64,000 nucleotides of DNA from Mesostigma viride (lineage: Eukaryota; Streptophyta; Mesostigmatophyceae; Mesostigmatales; Mesostigmataceae), in NCBI GenBank assembly GCA_009746045.1, contig RPFO01000078.1, positions 746,516 to 810,515 of the forward strand, written 5' to 3'. The notes under the pieces were generated by a model. The model was not told where the DNA came from. It ran no database searches and saw only the letters and a program-made list of their open reading frames with translations. Below, piece after piece: positions 13,311 to 26,200 of this stretch; position 1 is the first letter of the stretch; each line of letters starts with the position of its first letter. The translations under genes were made by a program, and so were the position numbers.

Positions 13311-13689
13311 TACTAGGAATATATATACCAGTAGTGTAGATTAGTCAGGCTTAGCCTAGCATGTGGCCCACGCGCATGTGCGCCCATAATGGCCCCCATG
13401 GATGTTGCCTTCAGAACTTAGCCAAGCCATGCCTATAATGGGACCCCCATGGATGTTGCATTAAGAATTTAGCCATGCTATGCCATGCAGAGAGATGCTC
13501 TCTGTCGAGACGCCATGTCCTAGCTCTTGTATAGCCATGATGATCTTCCTCCCCCGTGCCAGGATCCCCCCCTTAGGCGGGTTGAACCTGAGACAGCATG
13601 GTGGTGCGGGTGCCCTGGTGCACCTAGAGCACTGGTAGCTTACATTCCCACCCTTGCATGAAGTAGCCTAGGATGTATTAAAAGCCATA
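13311..13689. other. Spacer with a short duplicated phrase
   Basis: A phrase around CCCCATGGATGTTGC occurs twice (about 13394 and about 13446). No gene is seen. Confidence 0.4.
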
Positions 13690-13775
13690 TGCCCCTTCTC
13701 AGGGATATGTGCTACATTGACTCCCAACGGAGTGATGTTGATAATTAATTAATTAATTAATTAATTAATAGATGT
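13690..13775 (+). mobile_element. Solo LINE 3' end with (TTAA)n tail
   Basis: GATATGTGCTACATTGACTCC, loop CAAC and GGAGTGATGT form a hairpin just before a run of TTAATTAA. This is the same plan as the other LINE 3' ends in the window, here with no coding part left. A second scrap of 3' sequence (GATGTTGTAGGTAGCTGTTG) follows the tail. Confidence 0.7.
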
Positions 13776-13837
13776 TGTAGGTAGCTGTTGTAGATAGATT
13801 AGACCGGTAGGACTGTTTGCACCCATCCATCCATCCA

Positions 13838-14330
13838 TTAAATTAAATTAAATTAAATTATAACATGCCTCCGTGGGGGGGTCATGTAGCACATATTCCA
13901 TGATGGATGGGGTGGAGGGAGCCGCGTGATCGAACTATCCTAACTCTAAGCTATCTAGAAAATCCTAACTACACTACTCATCAAAACACCTCCGCCGCTT
14001 GGGGGGAGGTGGCTTGCCCACAGGGTCGGGCGTGTGCGCCTTGACAATCTTCTTCCACCGTGTCTTGTCCTGCATGGCAGTCCAAAGACGGGAGAGAGAG
14101 TGGATGCGGTGCTCAAACTGGGCTGGGACCACTAGGTCGTCCAGCAACATCTGAACGTAGTTCGTGACAGGTTTCCTAGCTACCCTTTTGGGAATGTCCT
14201 CGGGGCCAGGCCAGGTCAGAATGTGCCGCCCTGGCTGGCCAAGCCGCTGGGCCGGGCCGGCCAGACCAAGGGTGGTGTCGACCTGGCTGGTGCGGGCAAG
14301 GTGTCCTACAAATGCTATCCATCCATCCAT
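13838..14330 (-). mobile_element. LINE family C, C-terminal fragment with 3' tail
   Basis: A 118-codon frame (14330-13974) contains FVGHLARTSQVDT, RHILTWPGPEDIP and PVGKPPPPKRR, the C-terminal end of a LINE polyprotein. Reading on the minus strand it ends with a CCATCATGGAATATGTGCTACATGAC hairpin region and an (AATTT)n tail at 13840-13860. It is the best-preserved family C copy in the window but still 5'-truncated. Confidence 0.8.
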
Positions 14331-14404
14331 CGGGGTTAATGCTCCGTGACTCCGGCCAACGGGAGCACGAGTCTAATTAATTAATTAATTAATTAATTAA
14401 TTAA
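14300..14404 (+). mobile_element. Solo LINE family A 3' end
   Basis: CCATCCATCGGGGTTAATGC, a GCTCCGTGACTCCGGCCAACGGGAGC hairpin and (AATT)n repeat the end of the family A LINE at 17860-17935. It abuts the family C fragment head to head, so one element probably landed beside or in the other. Confidence 0.75.
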
Positions 14405-14413
14405 TGTAGGCGG

Positions 14414-15420
14414 CTAGGCGCTCTGGCTAGCTGGAGGCAGACACCCGGCCGATGTAGTAACCGGGGTCAGCAGCAGAACGGGTCCTTCTTGTACAGCATG
14501 ACTCGGCTGGCCGTCTGCCACCTGGGCAGCATGCAGGCGGGGGCTCATCAGAGAGCATTTGAAACGCGGTACGTTGCAGAACGCCAGCAGAAGCTCCCGC
14601 ACCGCAAGGTCGGGGGTCTGTTCTTGAGCAGCTCGGCCGAAAGGTGGTCGGCACCGACCGCCGCATCGTACCGCAAGCGAGCAAGGGCGCCGTTCAATTC
14701 CTCCAAAGTGAAGGGGTCGACGACGTCGTTGGTGGCAAGGCAGCCCCGTCGTTCAAGGCGGGGACTTCGTAGTCCGCGGCCGAGGAGGGCGCCGCGTGTG
14801 GCGGGGCGGGGCGGGGCTCCAGCAACACCGAGATGGGCGGCCGTCTCAGGGTGGAGCGGCGGGGGGGAGGGTGCGAGCCCCACCGGCCCGTCAAGGAAAA
14901 ATTGTGGGCCAGCCAGCGGTCAAGGCTGACCGGCGCCATGCCATCCCCCGTGTGCTCCACAGGGGTGCGCTGCCGCCGGCCGCCGAGCCGGTAAAGGTGG
15001 TACCACATTTTCTTGCCCTGGTTGCGAGCTTGGCAGGCCTTGGCATCCGCAGCATCCGCGATGCACTGGCCGGGCCACCTCTGCGTCCTGAGCATGCGCG
15101 CAGGCCTCCACAAGGGCGGCCTTAATTAAGCACCGGTTCCACCAGCGGGTCCCGGTTGCGCTTGAGGCGGTGCCGGGCTGCGGCCAGGACCGCGGGGTCC
15201 TGCCGGTAGAGCGGGCCGGCTGGGGCAGCGGCAGGGCCGCCAGCGCCTGTGCGCGGGCCGCAAAGCCCGCAAAAGTGACACCCTGGGCCAGCACGTCGAC
15301 GTCAGCCTGGGGCCCGGGGGCCGCCAGTGAGGTCCGCCCGCCGGCACCGGTTCCACTCGTGGTTGGCGTCCGACCAGTCCTCGGGATCACCACGGACCGG
15401 GCGTGTAGGTGAGGTAACCA
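14414..15420 (-). mobile_element. LINE reverse-transcriptase 5' fragment, frameshifted
   Basis: Minus-strand frames hold a linker (NQGKKMWYHLYRLGG, DRWLAHNFSLTG) and the start of a non-LTR RT domain (FTLEELNGALARL, GADHLSAELLKN). These match the region just before RT motif 1 to 2 of LINE elements. Several frameshifts separate the pieces, and the catalytic YxDD region is absent. Confidence 0.65.
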
Positions 15421-15574
15421 GCCCATCATACTGTTGAATTTCATCTCGACATTTCTCTGGGACGCTTGAAGCTTAGTTCTCAAGAACGGCAATCCAGGTA
15501 AAAAGATCTTGCCCTTACTCCTGTTGTGTTTACCAAGTGCTAGGGATGATTTCATGGATCATTTTTAGTTGTTA

Positions 15575-17935
15575 CATCGGTACCGTAGGTTTATATCGCG
15601 GTCACCAACATGCTGCGATCCATTTTCAGAGTAGGATATGCTGCTCATGTCCGCAATGAGGACCTGTACCAGGGCATGCCATATATCACCAGCACCATTA
15701 ACCCGTGTTTTTTTAATTAGAACGCGATATATCGCGTTGTAAGCTTTTTTTAGAACGCGTATAGCACCTAAGGAAAATTTTTTTTCATGGTCATGTATAT
15801 ACTTTCCTGAAAGCCCATAAATCAAAGGATTTTTTGAGCTACTCAGACCTACAAACTGCTTATTCATTAGAGAGATACACTGGTTTGAATACAGGGGGGT
15901 CTGACCATGACCGCGATTTCTTGACCCTAGGTCACAAGTCATGCGCTTATTCACAAATGGTTCATGAAAAAAATCTGGCTTCTTGCACGAGCTATGGGCA
16001 ACATATGCAGGCTCTGTGAAACAAAACTCAGGCCCATTGGGCCACTGGAGCTATTTTTCATTAGCATCACAATTACAACGCAGTACAACGCAGTGGGAAA
16101 CATGAGAGCCCTTGACAACATTACGCAACGACCCGAGCCCCATAAACGGGGCCATAGTGAGCTTGGAGGGTCAAAACGTTGAACATAGGCGTTGTATAAG
16201 TTATACAGCATCAAACATGCATCAAACATCATGACTGGATGACCTAATATGACTGAATCAGGCAGCCATAGCCAAAGCATCATCCACTCTCACAACGTGT
16301 TGAGCACATGCCTCGTGGGAATGGAGGTGCTGGGTTTTCATTCCATAACGCGTGCAATACTGAAAGAAAGAGGCACGTGTAATGCAAGGCTTGGATAGGT
16401 TGAGTGATCCATGAGCTTACATGCAGGCAAAGATGACGCTGGAATGCATGCTAGCAAATGGTGGCAAGATGCTAACAACACATGATTATACACCATGATT
16501 ATGGGCACCCAGCTGATCTTCTTGCACAATCAACGCAGTATAAACCATCAACATCCAATCCTCACGATATATGCACGGCTTGACGACGTATACAGCACCT
16601 AAATACTGCACAACTGCAACCTGCTATGGCTGACATGCAAGCAACGTCGAGTAGGATGGCGGTCTTAGAGAGGCTGGGCAGAGGTCGGTAGAAATAAGTG
16701 GAAAACTGGCAGAAACTAGGTAGAAACACGATATACTTACGCCTGCAAGCACTATTGAGCCGGTGGCAGAGGCCATTTCCAGGAAAATACAGCATACCGT
16801 AGCAATAGCCACGGTCACGCCTTACGCTATTTGCAGGCACCATCATGCCCGGAGCTACCCAATAAAAGTCTGCACAAATCTCGGTTTAGCCGAGAGTCCG
16901 GGCGTTCGGAATGAATAAACATGTGTTAAGAAGTCGAAACACCATGGAAATACCAAGCATGGTGCCGCAGCAGACCCGAGTCTTGACGTAATAATATGTA
17001 TGCCGGTTTCCAGGGTTTCCGCATGAAAGTTGGGTGAGAAACTGGAAAAAACTACGTTTTCTTTGCCCCAGTACCTCAACAAACTCGTAGAAACCTAATT
17101 ATCAACCTTTGAACGCATCATCATGGTCGTGCTACCCAACAGCCACTGAAATTCGCGCGAAAACTGGCGAGATCTACCTGCCGCCATCGCCGTCGTCTTC
17201 ACCTTCGTCCCGCGAAAATGCCTGATTTCAGTGGTACATATTTGTTTGCAGCTGTCACAAAAAAAATACCAAAAATACCAGGATTTTTTCTTGAATTCTA
17301 TGAGATGTTTCTGACCTGTCTTGAAAGTTTCAGACCAAAAATCGCATGTTTAATAGGTTTGCCACGTGTCAGATTACAACGCGATACATCGCGTTCTAAC
17401 CCTACAACGCGATGTATCGCGTTGTAAAAAAACACGGGTTAAGCAGCGGCGCCAGCAGCTCGTAGGGCACCTAGCTCGCACCAACCAGGTAGACACCTCA
17501 CGTGGCCCCCCCGCAGGCCTGCGACCAGCTCAGCCTGGCCGGCACCTCCTGACGTGGGCCGGGCCCCGTGATGTTAGACGCCGCAAGGCCCGCACCTTCA
17601 AAGAACAGCTAGTAGAGGACATGGGGGGTCTAGGCCTCTCCGTGATTTGGAAGAAGATGATGGACAAGGCCAAGTGGGCCCAGGTCATAGAGGACAACGA
17701 GCCCCCCCCTGTGGGGAAGCGCCCGCGTGTGCAAACCCGTGGGAGGCACGCCAGTGCTGTATAGATAGATGTTGTAGTTAGTAATGCTGTTAGATAGATG
17801 TCGTAGGTAGCTGATGTAGATAGCTTATACCGGTAGGACTGTTTGCACCCACCCATCCATCCATCGGGGTTAATGCTCCGTGACTCCCCAACGGGAGCAC
17901 GAGTCTAATTAATTAATTAATTATATCGCCGTGTT
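15575..17935 (+). mobile_element. LINE family A C-terminal piece, split by a TTAA element
   Basis: The left part (about 15600-15697) encodes VTNMLRSIFRVGYAAHVRNE and NEDLYQGMPYITSTI. The right part (17439-17764) continues QRRQQLVGHLARTNQVDTS to a stop. Removing the inserted 15702-17438 with one TTAA gives a continuous frame (ACC ATT AAG CAG CGG), so the LINE piece was open when it was hit. The 3' region ends in CCATCCATCGGGG, a CTCC/GGGAG hairpin and (TTAA)n at about 17905-17923. Confidence 0.85.
15702..17438. mobile_element. TTAA-flanked inverted-repeat transposon, non-autonomous (piggyBac-like ends)
   Basis: The element is bounded by TTAA at 15698-15701 and 17439-17442. The outer ends are CCCGTGTTTTTTTA and its reverse complement, a perfect 14-bp terminal inverted repeat. 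Inside each end lie near-palindromes of the form AACGCGATATATCGCGTT (one on the left; two on the right at about 17375-17426). TTAA target sites and ends that start with CCC are usual for piggyBac-type transposons. No transposase-like frame is present in its 1.74 kb, so it would need one in trans. Confidence 0.8.
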
Positions 17936-18865
17936 TCTCTTGAGAATTAGCAACATGGTTACAGAGTGTTGAAAATTGTGTCTATCGTTCTGGAGAGGGG
18001 GTGGCTCTACAATATAACTCAATGAGGTGAAGAGCGGGACGTACCCTGATACTCAACAGCAGAACAGGCAATGCATCAACCACATGCACCGGCCAATGAT
18101 GCAACTCCAAGGGGTCAGATGCAGTGACCATTCATCATATCTACATTCCAGGCACAACTCCATGGTTGCACCCTGGTAAAATGCCATGCCTTTTTGTCAC
18201 CATGATTCCCTCACCTAACCGCCAACATACCTTTCCCTGTATTGTGGGCAGTATTTTGCATACAGAGTGACCACGTGGTGCACAAATCCATCAGCGGATG
18301 CGTCACACCAACACCTGGTTACTTCGATTGCATGTCCCCATCAGGTTCAATGGGTTGTGGCCCCTGCAAATGTCAGGTAACTTCCATGCCGGGCTGCCAA
18401 CGTACAGGTAGCATGGGCCAGTGGATGGGCCATGCGTTGCCAGAGCTAGGAAAAGCGCCCACGCTGCCACCGTCCATGATCACATGGGCCATGCGTGCAT
18501 GTCATCACCCACCATCAACTTGACACGACCTGACTAACTGTACGCCCTTCCCCAGCCCCCAGGAGCGAGCGCCCATCCCACGGTGAACACCCGCTGTCTC
18601 CCGTGGAGGTTCAACCCATGGAGGCTTGATCTGCGCACCGAAACTTGTACTGTCACTAGGACTCTTGGAATACTCCCGATACCCCGTCATACGGGTGCAT
18701 CATATCAAGGAGACAACCAGCGCAGGCCAGAAATATGATGGGATTCACCATGGGTGTCCAAGACCCACGCAAACCCCGCAAACGCGCGCACGCTAGACTT
18801 GACCGAGACAGCTTGGTGACCAGGGGGGCCCACGTGCCGCCCACTCGCGCCCAGCGAGCCTTTTT
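17936..18865. other. Spacer downstream of the TRPC4AP homologue, with a Penelope-like 3' scrap
   Basis: Mostly unremarkable non-coding sequence. At 18708-18736 the terminal module of the Penelope-like element (GAGACAACCAGCGCAGGCCA) appears without the rest of the element. It is flanked by CATCATAT and ATATGATG, which could pair. The end of the large minus-strand gene lies just to the right. Confidence 0.5.
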
Positions 18866-21800
18866 TCAGCCTGCGCGCGGGCGCCGCATCGGGCTGCCCC
18901 CAAGTCCCGGGCTAGCGCCCCCCCCCGGCGGCCCCCCTGGTGGCGGGACGTACCGCAGCGAGAGAGGGCACCGTTTCGGCCCGCACAACACGTTGACGAC
19001 CGCGAGCCAGTGGGAGAAGGGGATGCTCGTGGAGAACTCGAGCGCCACGCAGTCGCTGTTGCGGCTGCCGTAATAAGCGCGCCAGAACCGGAGCAGGGAG
19101 TAGAAGTTGCGCAGCGCGGCCGGGCCGCCCTCCATAGCCCGGAGCTCGTCGAGCAGCTCGGGCAGCCGCCCCCTGAGCCAGGCGGAGATGAAAAAGAGCA
19201 CGCCTGTGTTCAGCACGCAGATGTTCTCCTGCGTCACCTCGTCCACGTCCAACAGGACCGCCAGGTCGCGCAGCAGCCGGCCGTAGTTCTTGCCGACAAA
19301 CTCGGCCATGCGGCCACCGGCGCGGCCACCACAATCGGGCGACCCGCGGCACACGGAGCAGACGGGCCGGGGGAGGCAGGGGGAAGAGCGTGGCACGGTG
19401 CCGGAGGCAGCAGCAGGAATGCCGGGAGTGCAAACACGAGCAGGTCCAACGGTAGGGCCCCCGACGCTAGTGCCGCCAACTAGGCTGCCACTCCCAGCGG
19501 CAGCGGCATTAGGAAGCCCAGCAACGCTATGGCCAGCAGTACCAGAGCCAGCATCCCTGTTGGCATGGGCCGCCGTCGAGCTCACGGCAGACGAGGTCCC
19601 TGCCTCTCTCGTGCCACCTGCGAGGACGACAGCATTACCGTTCCTGCCATCCCGCGCGCTCCCGGAACGCCCACCGTCGTTGCTGGCAGTCGTACCATCC
19701 CTGTCACAAAGGGGACCCCACGGACTGCTATCCCCCGCAATGGCCGCAGTGGGAGCAACAGCTGCCCCCTTCCCCGCACGCGACGCCCTCTCCGCAGCCG
19801 CCCTCTCCGCATCGCTTGTGCTGCCGCCGCCACCGCGGTTGCCAGGAGCAGCAATCACGCTACAAGGATGGCCGTTGATGCCATCACCGTGGTGGCCATT
19901 CACCCTGCTGCCGTCATCGCAAACATCGCCACGACTACTGTCCTCTTCCACAATTCCCCCATGGGCACGTGCCGGGGCATCTGCCAGAAGCATAACGGCA
20001 GCGCCATCGCCCTCGCCTCGAACGGCAACAAAACCTGCACTGCCCTCCACCGGGTCTCCCTCTCGTCGGCCCACAGCAACAGCCACGTCCATGCCACCAC
20101 TGACAGCTGGAGCCCCCGCCGACGCCGATCCGTTATCACCGCCAGCAGGATCCACCGGATGGTTCCCAGGAGGGCCCGTGGCGGGCGGTAGCACAGATAG
20201 CACAGAGGAGGACCCTTCCGAGAGCGGATGCTGTCGATCGGATGCCGCCGCCGCCGCCAAGGATGACGACAGCGACAAGGACGACACGCCAGGTGGCAGC
20301 GGCAGGCAGCCCTCAGGCGAATCGGGGAGTGACGTCGGCAGCAAAGAGCTGCGACAGGCGAGGCCTTTGATGAGGTACGCGCGCAGCTGGCCCACGCAGC
20401 CGAGGTCGGGGGGTGGCGCCCGACGAGCCTCCTCTCGCTCCGTCACCATCGTGGCTGCGGGAGGGACCGTGGTCGTTGCCGTCGGCGACGCAGCTGCCGT
20501 TGTTGCTGCTGCCGTCACGGTGGTTGTTGAGGCCATTGTGGTTGCAGCCGGTGATGAGGGCACCAGCGGGGTGTGGCTGTGCGCGTCCAGGGCGGCGGGA
20601 CCGGGAAGGGGACCAGGGGATGGTGCCGCGCTCGGGTCTACGGGGTACATGGGGCCAGTGATCGGGTCTACTGGGTAAATGAGTCCAGCGATTGGGGTAC
20701 TCACAGGGTTGACAGAGCCAGCGGCATCACCAAGAGCAGGGCTACCAGCAGCAGGGACAGACAAATCGCGAGGGGCCTGGCTCGCCATTGGGCCATAGAT
20801 AGGGTCCAGCCCAGGGCCGCGAGCAAGTGGGATGGGTGCCGGGCTAAGAGGCACACTCTGATGCCCTTGTCGCGGCAATGATGGGGTTTCAGGCGACCCG
20901 GCCGCGTTCCATTTTGCCGGGCCTGTGCTGGGAACCGTGGACCGCGTATCTCTGAGGTTGCTGCTGGCTTCCGACACACTGGCCGGTAGGTGGTGGATGC
21001 CAGTGCACATGCTGGCGAGGGGCGTGTGAAGCGACCCCGGTTGCGCCTGGTGGGGCCCGTCCCACGCCGCCTCCCCTTCCTTGCTGTCTGCTTTCCCTTC
21101 CCTACTGTCCGCATGCCCCGCTCCCTGCTGCTCACAGGCTTGCGTCCCCATCGGGGGTGAAGTGAAGGCATCCCTGCCGGCCTCTCCATCTGCCCGCACC
21201 AACGTGCCGCCATCCTTGCCGCCATACTTCCCAACAGTAGTGCTACCGTCCTGCACGGTGGTATCGTTACAGCTGCCGGAATCATCGCTGCCACGGCTTG
21301 TTCCCAACGCGCCACATGGCTGGGCGCGGTCGCCAGTACCATCATGGCCTGGATGATGGGTCATGCGACGGTCATCATGAGCACTGTCATCAGGAGCTGT
21401 GGCCGTGGCCATACTGCCGCCGTCACGGTCATGTGCAGCCACCATCACACCACGGCCCGACACACTCATGCCTTGGTCCGCTACCATGCTGTCGCCATGG
21501 GCAGGTAGGGTGCTGGTTGGCGTGCGCGGTGCTAGCGGTTGCGTCGGGTAGCAGACACCGCAGGCCTCGTTGCCGCACCGCGGGCGACCAGCCTCCTCGC
21601 CATCGTCCTCAAATAAAACCCTGGCCGTGCCCACCCTGGCAGGGGATGCCCATGGCCCTTCCCGCCCCGCACCACCCGGTGCACCGCTGGCAAATCCATC
21701 TCTTCCATCCCTTTGGTCGGCGCTGTTGCTGCTGCTGCCCGCGCGCGTGCGGAGATCCACGGCGTCAGAGTCATTCTGATGGCGCAAATCGTTCGCGCCG

Positions 21801-23231
21801 GCCGTTGCCGTCGTCATCGCGCCGTCACCCCCCCCCAGGTGTCCAAACCCTGGGCGGCCCGACGGCGAGGAGTGAGGGTTAGGCACCTCCCACACCTCGG
21901 GTCGGTCGCGGGCCAACGCCAGCGCGCCACATGGCGCGCAGCGGGGGCACACGGGGCAGATGCTGGCGGAAGGCACGGAGGGAATCGGTGCCCGGCCCTC
22001 CATCGTGACCACAGGAGCTGACGAAGAGGCGCTGCCGCCACGGCCAGCACCGCTGCCGACACCGCCACCTTCCGCACCCTCGCTACTGCCACCCGCAGGA
22101 CCCGTGCCACCGGCTCCTCCCCGCCTGCCACCTGGCGAGTCGTCCTCGCAGTGATACGATTGGCTGTTGCCCTTAACGGCCCCGTTGCTAGACGACACCA
22201 GAATGGGAGACCGCGAGGCGGGGGGGCTCGACTCAACTCCCCACGGCTCCCCCCCTACAAGCCGGCCCCGGGGCGCATCACCGTCTGCCACCGTGATGAC
22301 TCGATGCGTGGCCCTGCGCGCGCCGCGCCCGAAATAGAGCATGGAGAGCAGGACCGAGCGCAGGAAGACATTTGAGTCGACCAGGTTGGTGACCAGGATC
22401 TCCACGAGGGCCTCCGCGCTGCCCGGTACGGCGGCCAGGATCACGTCGAACGCGCAGAAGGCGTCCCGGTTGAACTTTATCAGCTCGCCCAGCAGGTCCA
22501 GGTCGCTCTGCAGATTTGCGGGGCAGCGGAAGCCCGTCCCCAGCACCCCCCGAAGCAGAAACGGCATGAGCCCCGTGCGTGCGACAAACGCCTGGTGGGG
22601 CGGGTGCGACCCGCGCAGGAAGGACTCCACGCAGCTCGTGAGCCAGAATCGGTACATGCTGTCGGCCGGCTCGGCCATGAGCACCGCGATGATGCGGGAG
22701 AGGAGCCCCGGGTGGTGCTGCTTGCGCTGCGAGGGCGGGTGGGGAAGCTGGCGGCTGACACTCGACCCCGCACCGCTCGCTCCTCTCCTGCCAGCCGAGG
22801 AAGAGGATGACGAGGAGCTGGCAGCACGGGTGGATGAGGAGGCAGCCGCCCCTCTCATGTGCCTCGATGATGTCGCGTTACTGCCGCCGCCGGCACCGCC
22901 ATGGCCCCGCCGGCCATGATCCCCCTCATCCCTATTCTCGACGCCCCACGCCCGATCTCTCTCCCGTTCCCTCTCCCTTCCCCGAGTCCCCATCTCCCTC
23001 TCCCACCCCCTCTCGCGCTCCTCCTCCGTCCCGCGATGGCCGCGCGCGTGCGACGGCGGGAGGAGCAAGCCACCTGTTGGTGCATCGCGAGCATTACCAT
23101 CCCCATCCCGCACCAGGATGCTGCCATCCGGCACACCCGCGGCGGCGGAGGCATGGCCACTACCGACCGCGGACGCATAGCTGTACCCCGGCCGGGCATG
23201 CGCGGATGTCCCATGATGGCTGTGGTGGTGA

Positions 23232-23265
<34 letters not shown>

Positions 23266-26200
23266 GGTCGGAGCCACCGGACGCATGGCCTGACGGGGCA
23301 GGGATGGGGGTGGTGGGTGACCGTAGCCGCAACGAGGTGGATCCAGAGCCAGGGACGGCTCCATCGCTGCTCACACCCGCGTCCTGGGGGCTGGTGATGG
23401 TGCCAGTGCTGCCACTTGGGCCAGCGACCAGCCTGGAGTCCGCGGCTGCCCCCGTGGCCCTACTGCTGCCATCGCCACCGGACATGCGGCGGGGGAGTGA
23501 GGAAAGGAAGGAGAGAACGGCGGGGGAGCTGGATGACGCCATTGTTGCAGAGGACGATGATGACCATGATGATGATGTTGACGATGACGAGGACGATGCG
23601 GGCGCGGTAGACGATGATGAGGCAGGAGCTACCGATGCCAAGGACGACGCATTCCCTCCGTGCCTGCCAGAAGGAGCATTCCCATGCCCGCCTTCAGTGC
23701 CGTTGGCTGTACCGGCACCAGTAGCTGAACTATCGCCCCTGGGCAAGGGCTGTGATGCCACGTTCCTGCTGTTGCTGCTGCTAGCGCGCGTCCCGCCCCC
23801 CGCCCCGCTGTTGTTCCTGCTGCCTGCCCCGATCCCAAACAGCTCACCGAGCGATGACAGGGAGAAGGGCCGCAGCAGCGACGACGTGCGGCCCTCAGGT
23901 GCCGGTGGTGGCCGCTGGGGTAGCGGTAGCGGTTGCGCGTGCGGTTGAGATGGTGATTGTGGTTGTGGTTGCTGATGTGATTGCGATTGTGGTTGTGGGT
24001 GCGACTGCGCGCTGACAATCCCCTCAGCTACGCGGCTTGCTGTCGTCGTGGCCGCTCTACCTGCTGTAACGGTCGCCGCTCTTGTTTCCAGGGCTGCTGG
24101 CCCCATCATGCTGCGGGATGAGCCAGAGGGCAAGGCGGGTCGGTTGCTGGATGATGCGCGCGTCGCGGATGATGACGTCATCGCGGGATTTGCCGCAGAC
24201 GTTGTCGTTGTTGATGCTGAGTAGGCAGAGGAGAGCGACGCCGAGAGGCCCGACGTGATCGGTAGTGGGTGGCTGACGTGGTGGGAGGTGGGACCTGAGG
24301 CCCCTCCGTGGGCTGGTTGCGATGAGCTGGAGCCAGCGGCGCTCGACAGGACAACAGAGGCAGAGAATGCACTCGAGGCAGCGGCGGTGGCGGAGGAGGC
24401 AGACACGCCCGAGGAGGCGGCGGTCAACGCACCAGAGGCCGATGGTTCGGACGCCATGGCAGAGGATGAGGAGCATGGCGAGGGGAACGAGTGCCGTGGG
24501 CGGCGTTGCGTCGGCAGCATCATGGGCGCGAGGGAGGCCCTCTCGCGCGCGCTGAGCAGCAGCGCCTTGTTGTGTAGGTTGTCCGCGTCGCGGTCGCAGA
24601 AGTTGTGGATGAGGCGCAGGCACTGGATCTTGAGCGCACTCTGGGGGTTGCAGGAGCAGCCGGGGCCGTGAACGCCGTGAAGGGGTATACCACCAACCCC
24701 ACCGCCACCACCCTGGCCCCCGCCTCCCATGTCATTGTTGTTGTTGTTGTTGTTGTTGTTGGCGATGTTGTGGTTCCCCACGCCGCCAGCATTATTGTTA
24801 TTATTAATAGTGCCGTTCCATCCCCAGTTCCAATTGCCCATCACGACCGCCGCCGGCGTGGCCCCTTCTCCATTATGATTGCCGCCACCATTATTATTAT
24901 TACCGCCAGTACTCCTGCTCCCATTGCCCCCGTTGGCCCCGCCCGCCCCCCCCCCTGCTGCGGCGGTGACCAGCTCATCCCCTCAAACAGCTCCGCGAGT
25001 ACAGAGACCAGCCCGAGCGCCCCCAGCCGGTCCTGCACGGCGGACCGGTGCTTGCCGCCCAGGAGCGCGCACAGCACGAACATGACCCCCACCTGGTGGG
25101 TGGCCAGGGACAGCGCCTTGAGCGACGACACCGAGTTGTCCACAATGCCGTGGATGATCCCAACATCATCCACAGGAAGAGGAGGGTGGGCTGCTACCCG
25201 AGGCGAGTCTTGTGGTCGCGTCGCAAAGCCGGGCCCCACATTGGCCGCAGGTACACCGGCATGCGCCCCCGTGCCGCCGCCGACACCTCCATGGGCAGCC
25301 CCTCGAGCACCATTCCCCGCCGCATTACCCCCCCCAACCAGCCCAAGACCCCCAAATCCACCCCCCCACCCACCCATGAGCTCGTGCAGGCCCCACGCGG
25401 CGCCCCACGTCATGTCGGTGACCGTCACCGCGTCCAACCCGTGCTCCAAGGGGGCCCCATCGAGAGGAACCAGGGTGTCCATCTGGGATAGCAGACCACC
25501 GCTGCCACCATCACCGCTGCCATCCCGCCGGTATGCTTCCCGCCCCCCGTGACCGCCCCGGCCGTCACCACCCCAGGCTCCCTGGCCCAAACCCCCCTCG
25601 TCCTCGTCATCGTACGAGATACCCACCCCCCGGCCTCCACGTGCTCCCATATCCCCTTCCCCATCGCCCCATGCCTCCCGCCCTATCTGCCCCCCACCGC
25701 CCAAGTCCCCATAACCAAACCCAGTCCCCCAGTCACCTGTCGGGTGCCAGAAACCAGGCCGTGACCCCGGGGCCCCCTGCTGCAGCCTGGCACTCTCCGC
25801 ACCTGCACGCTCATACTGCCCGGCCCGGTCATCGCCATAGTGACTGTCACTGTTGTTGTCGTCACCGTACAACCCTGCGATGGCATCTCCTTCCTGCCGA
25901 AACGCAGCCACCGCGTCCTCGTCCCCCTCCCCCTCCGCCTCCATGTCCTCGTCCTCGTCGTCGTCGTCGCTGTTCCCGCCAAACCCGGGCGGCCACGGCT
26001 CGCCAGGTGGCATCGTGGCGAGGGCCAGGAAGTCGCGCATGGAGAAGCGGGAGAGCAGCTGGTCTGTCCACACGCGGTGGGGGATGCGGTCGAGGCGCAG
26101 CAGTCGGACTAAGCGAGGGAGCAGCTCGGGCACGCCGACCATGATGCCGTGGTTCTTGTCGGCGCTACGCCACCGGTTGGCCTCCTCGGGGTCACTCCCT

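Noticed and set aside
19290-20678. 462-codon plus-strand frame and other long frames at 19-26 kb
   Set aside because: They are antisense to the TRPC4AP homologue, lack family motifs and exist because GC-rich coding sequence leaves few stops.
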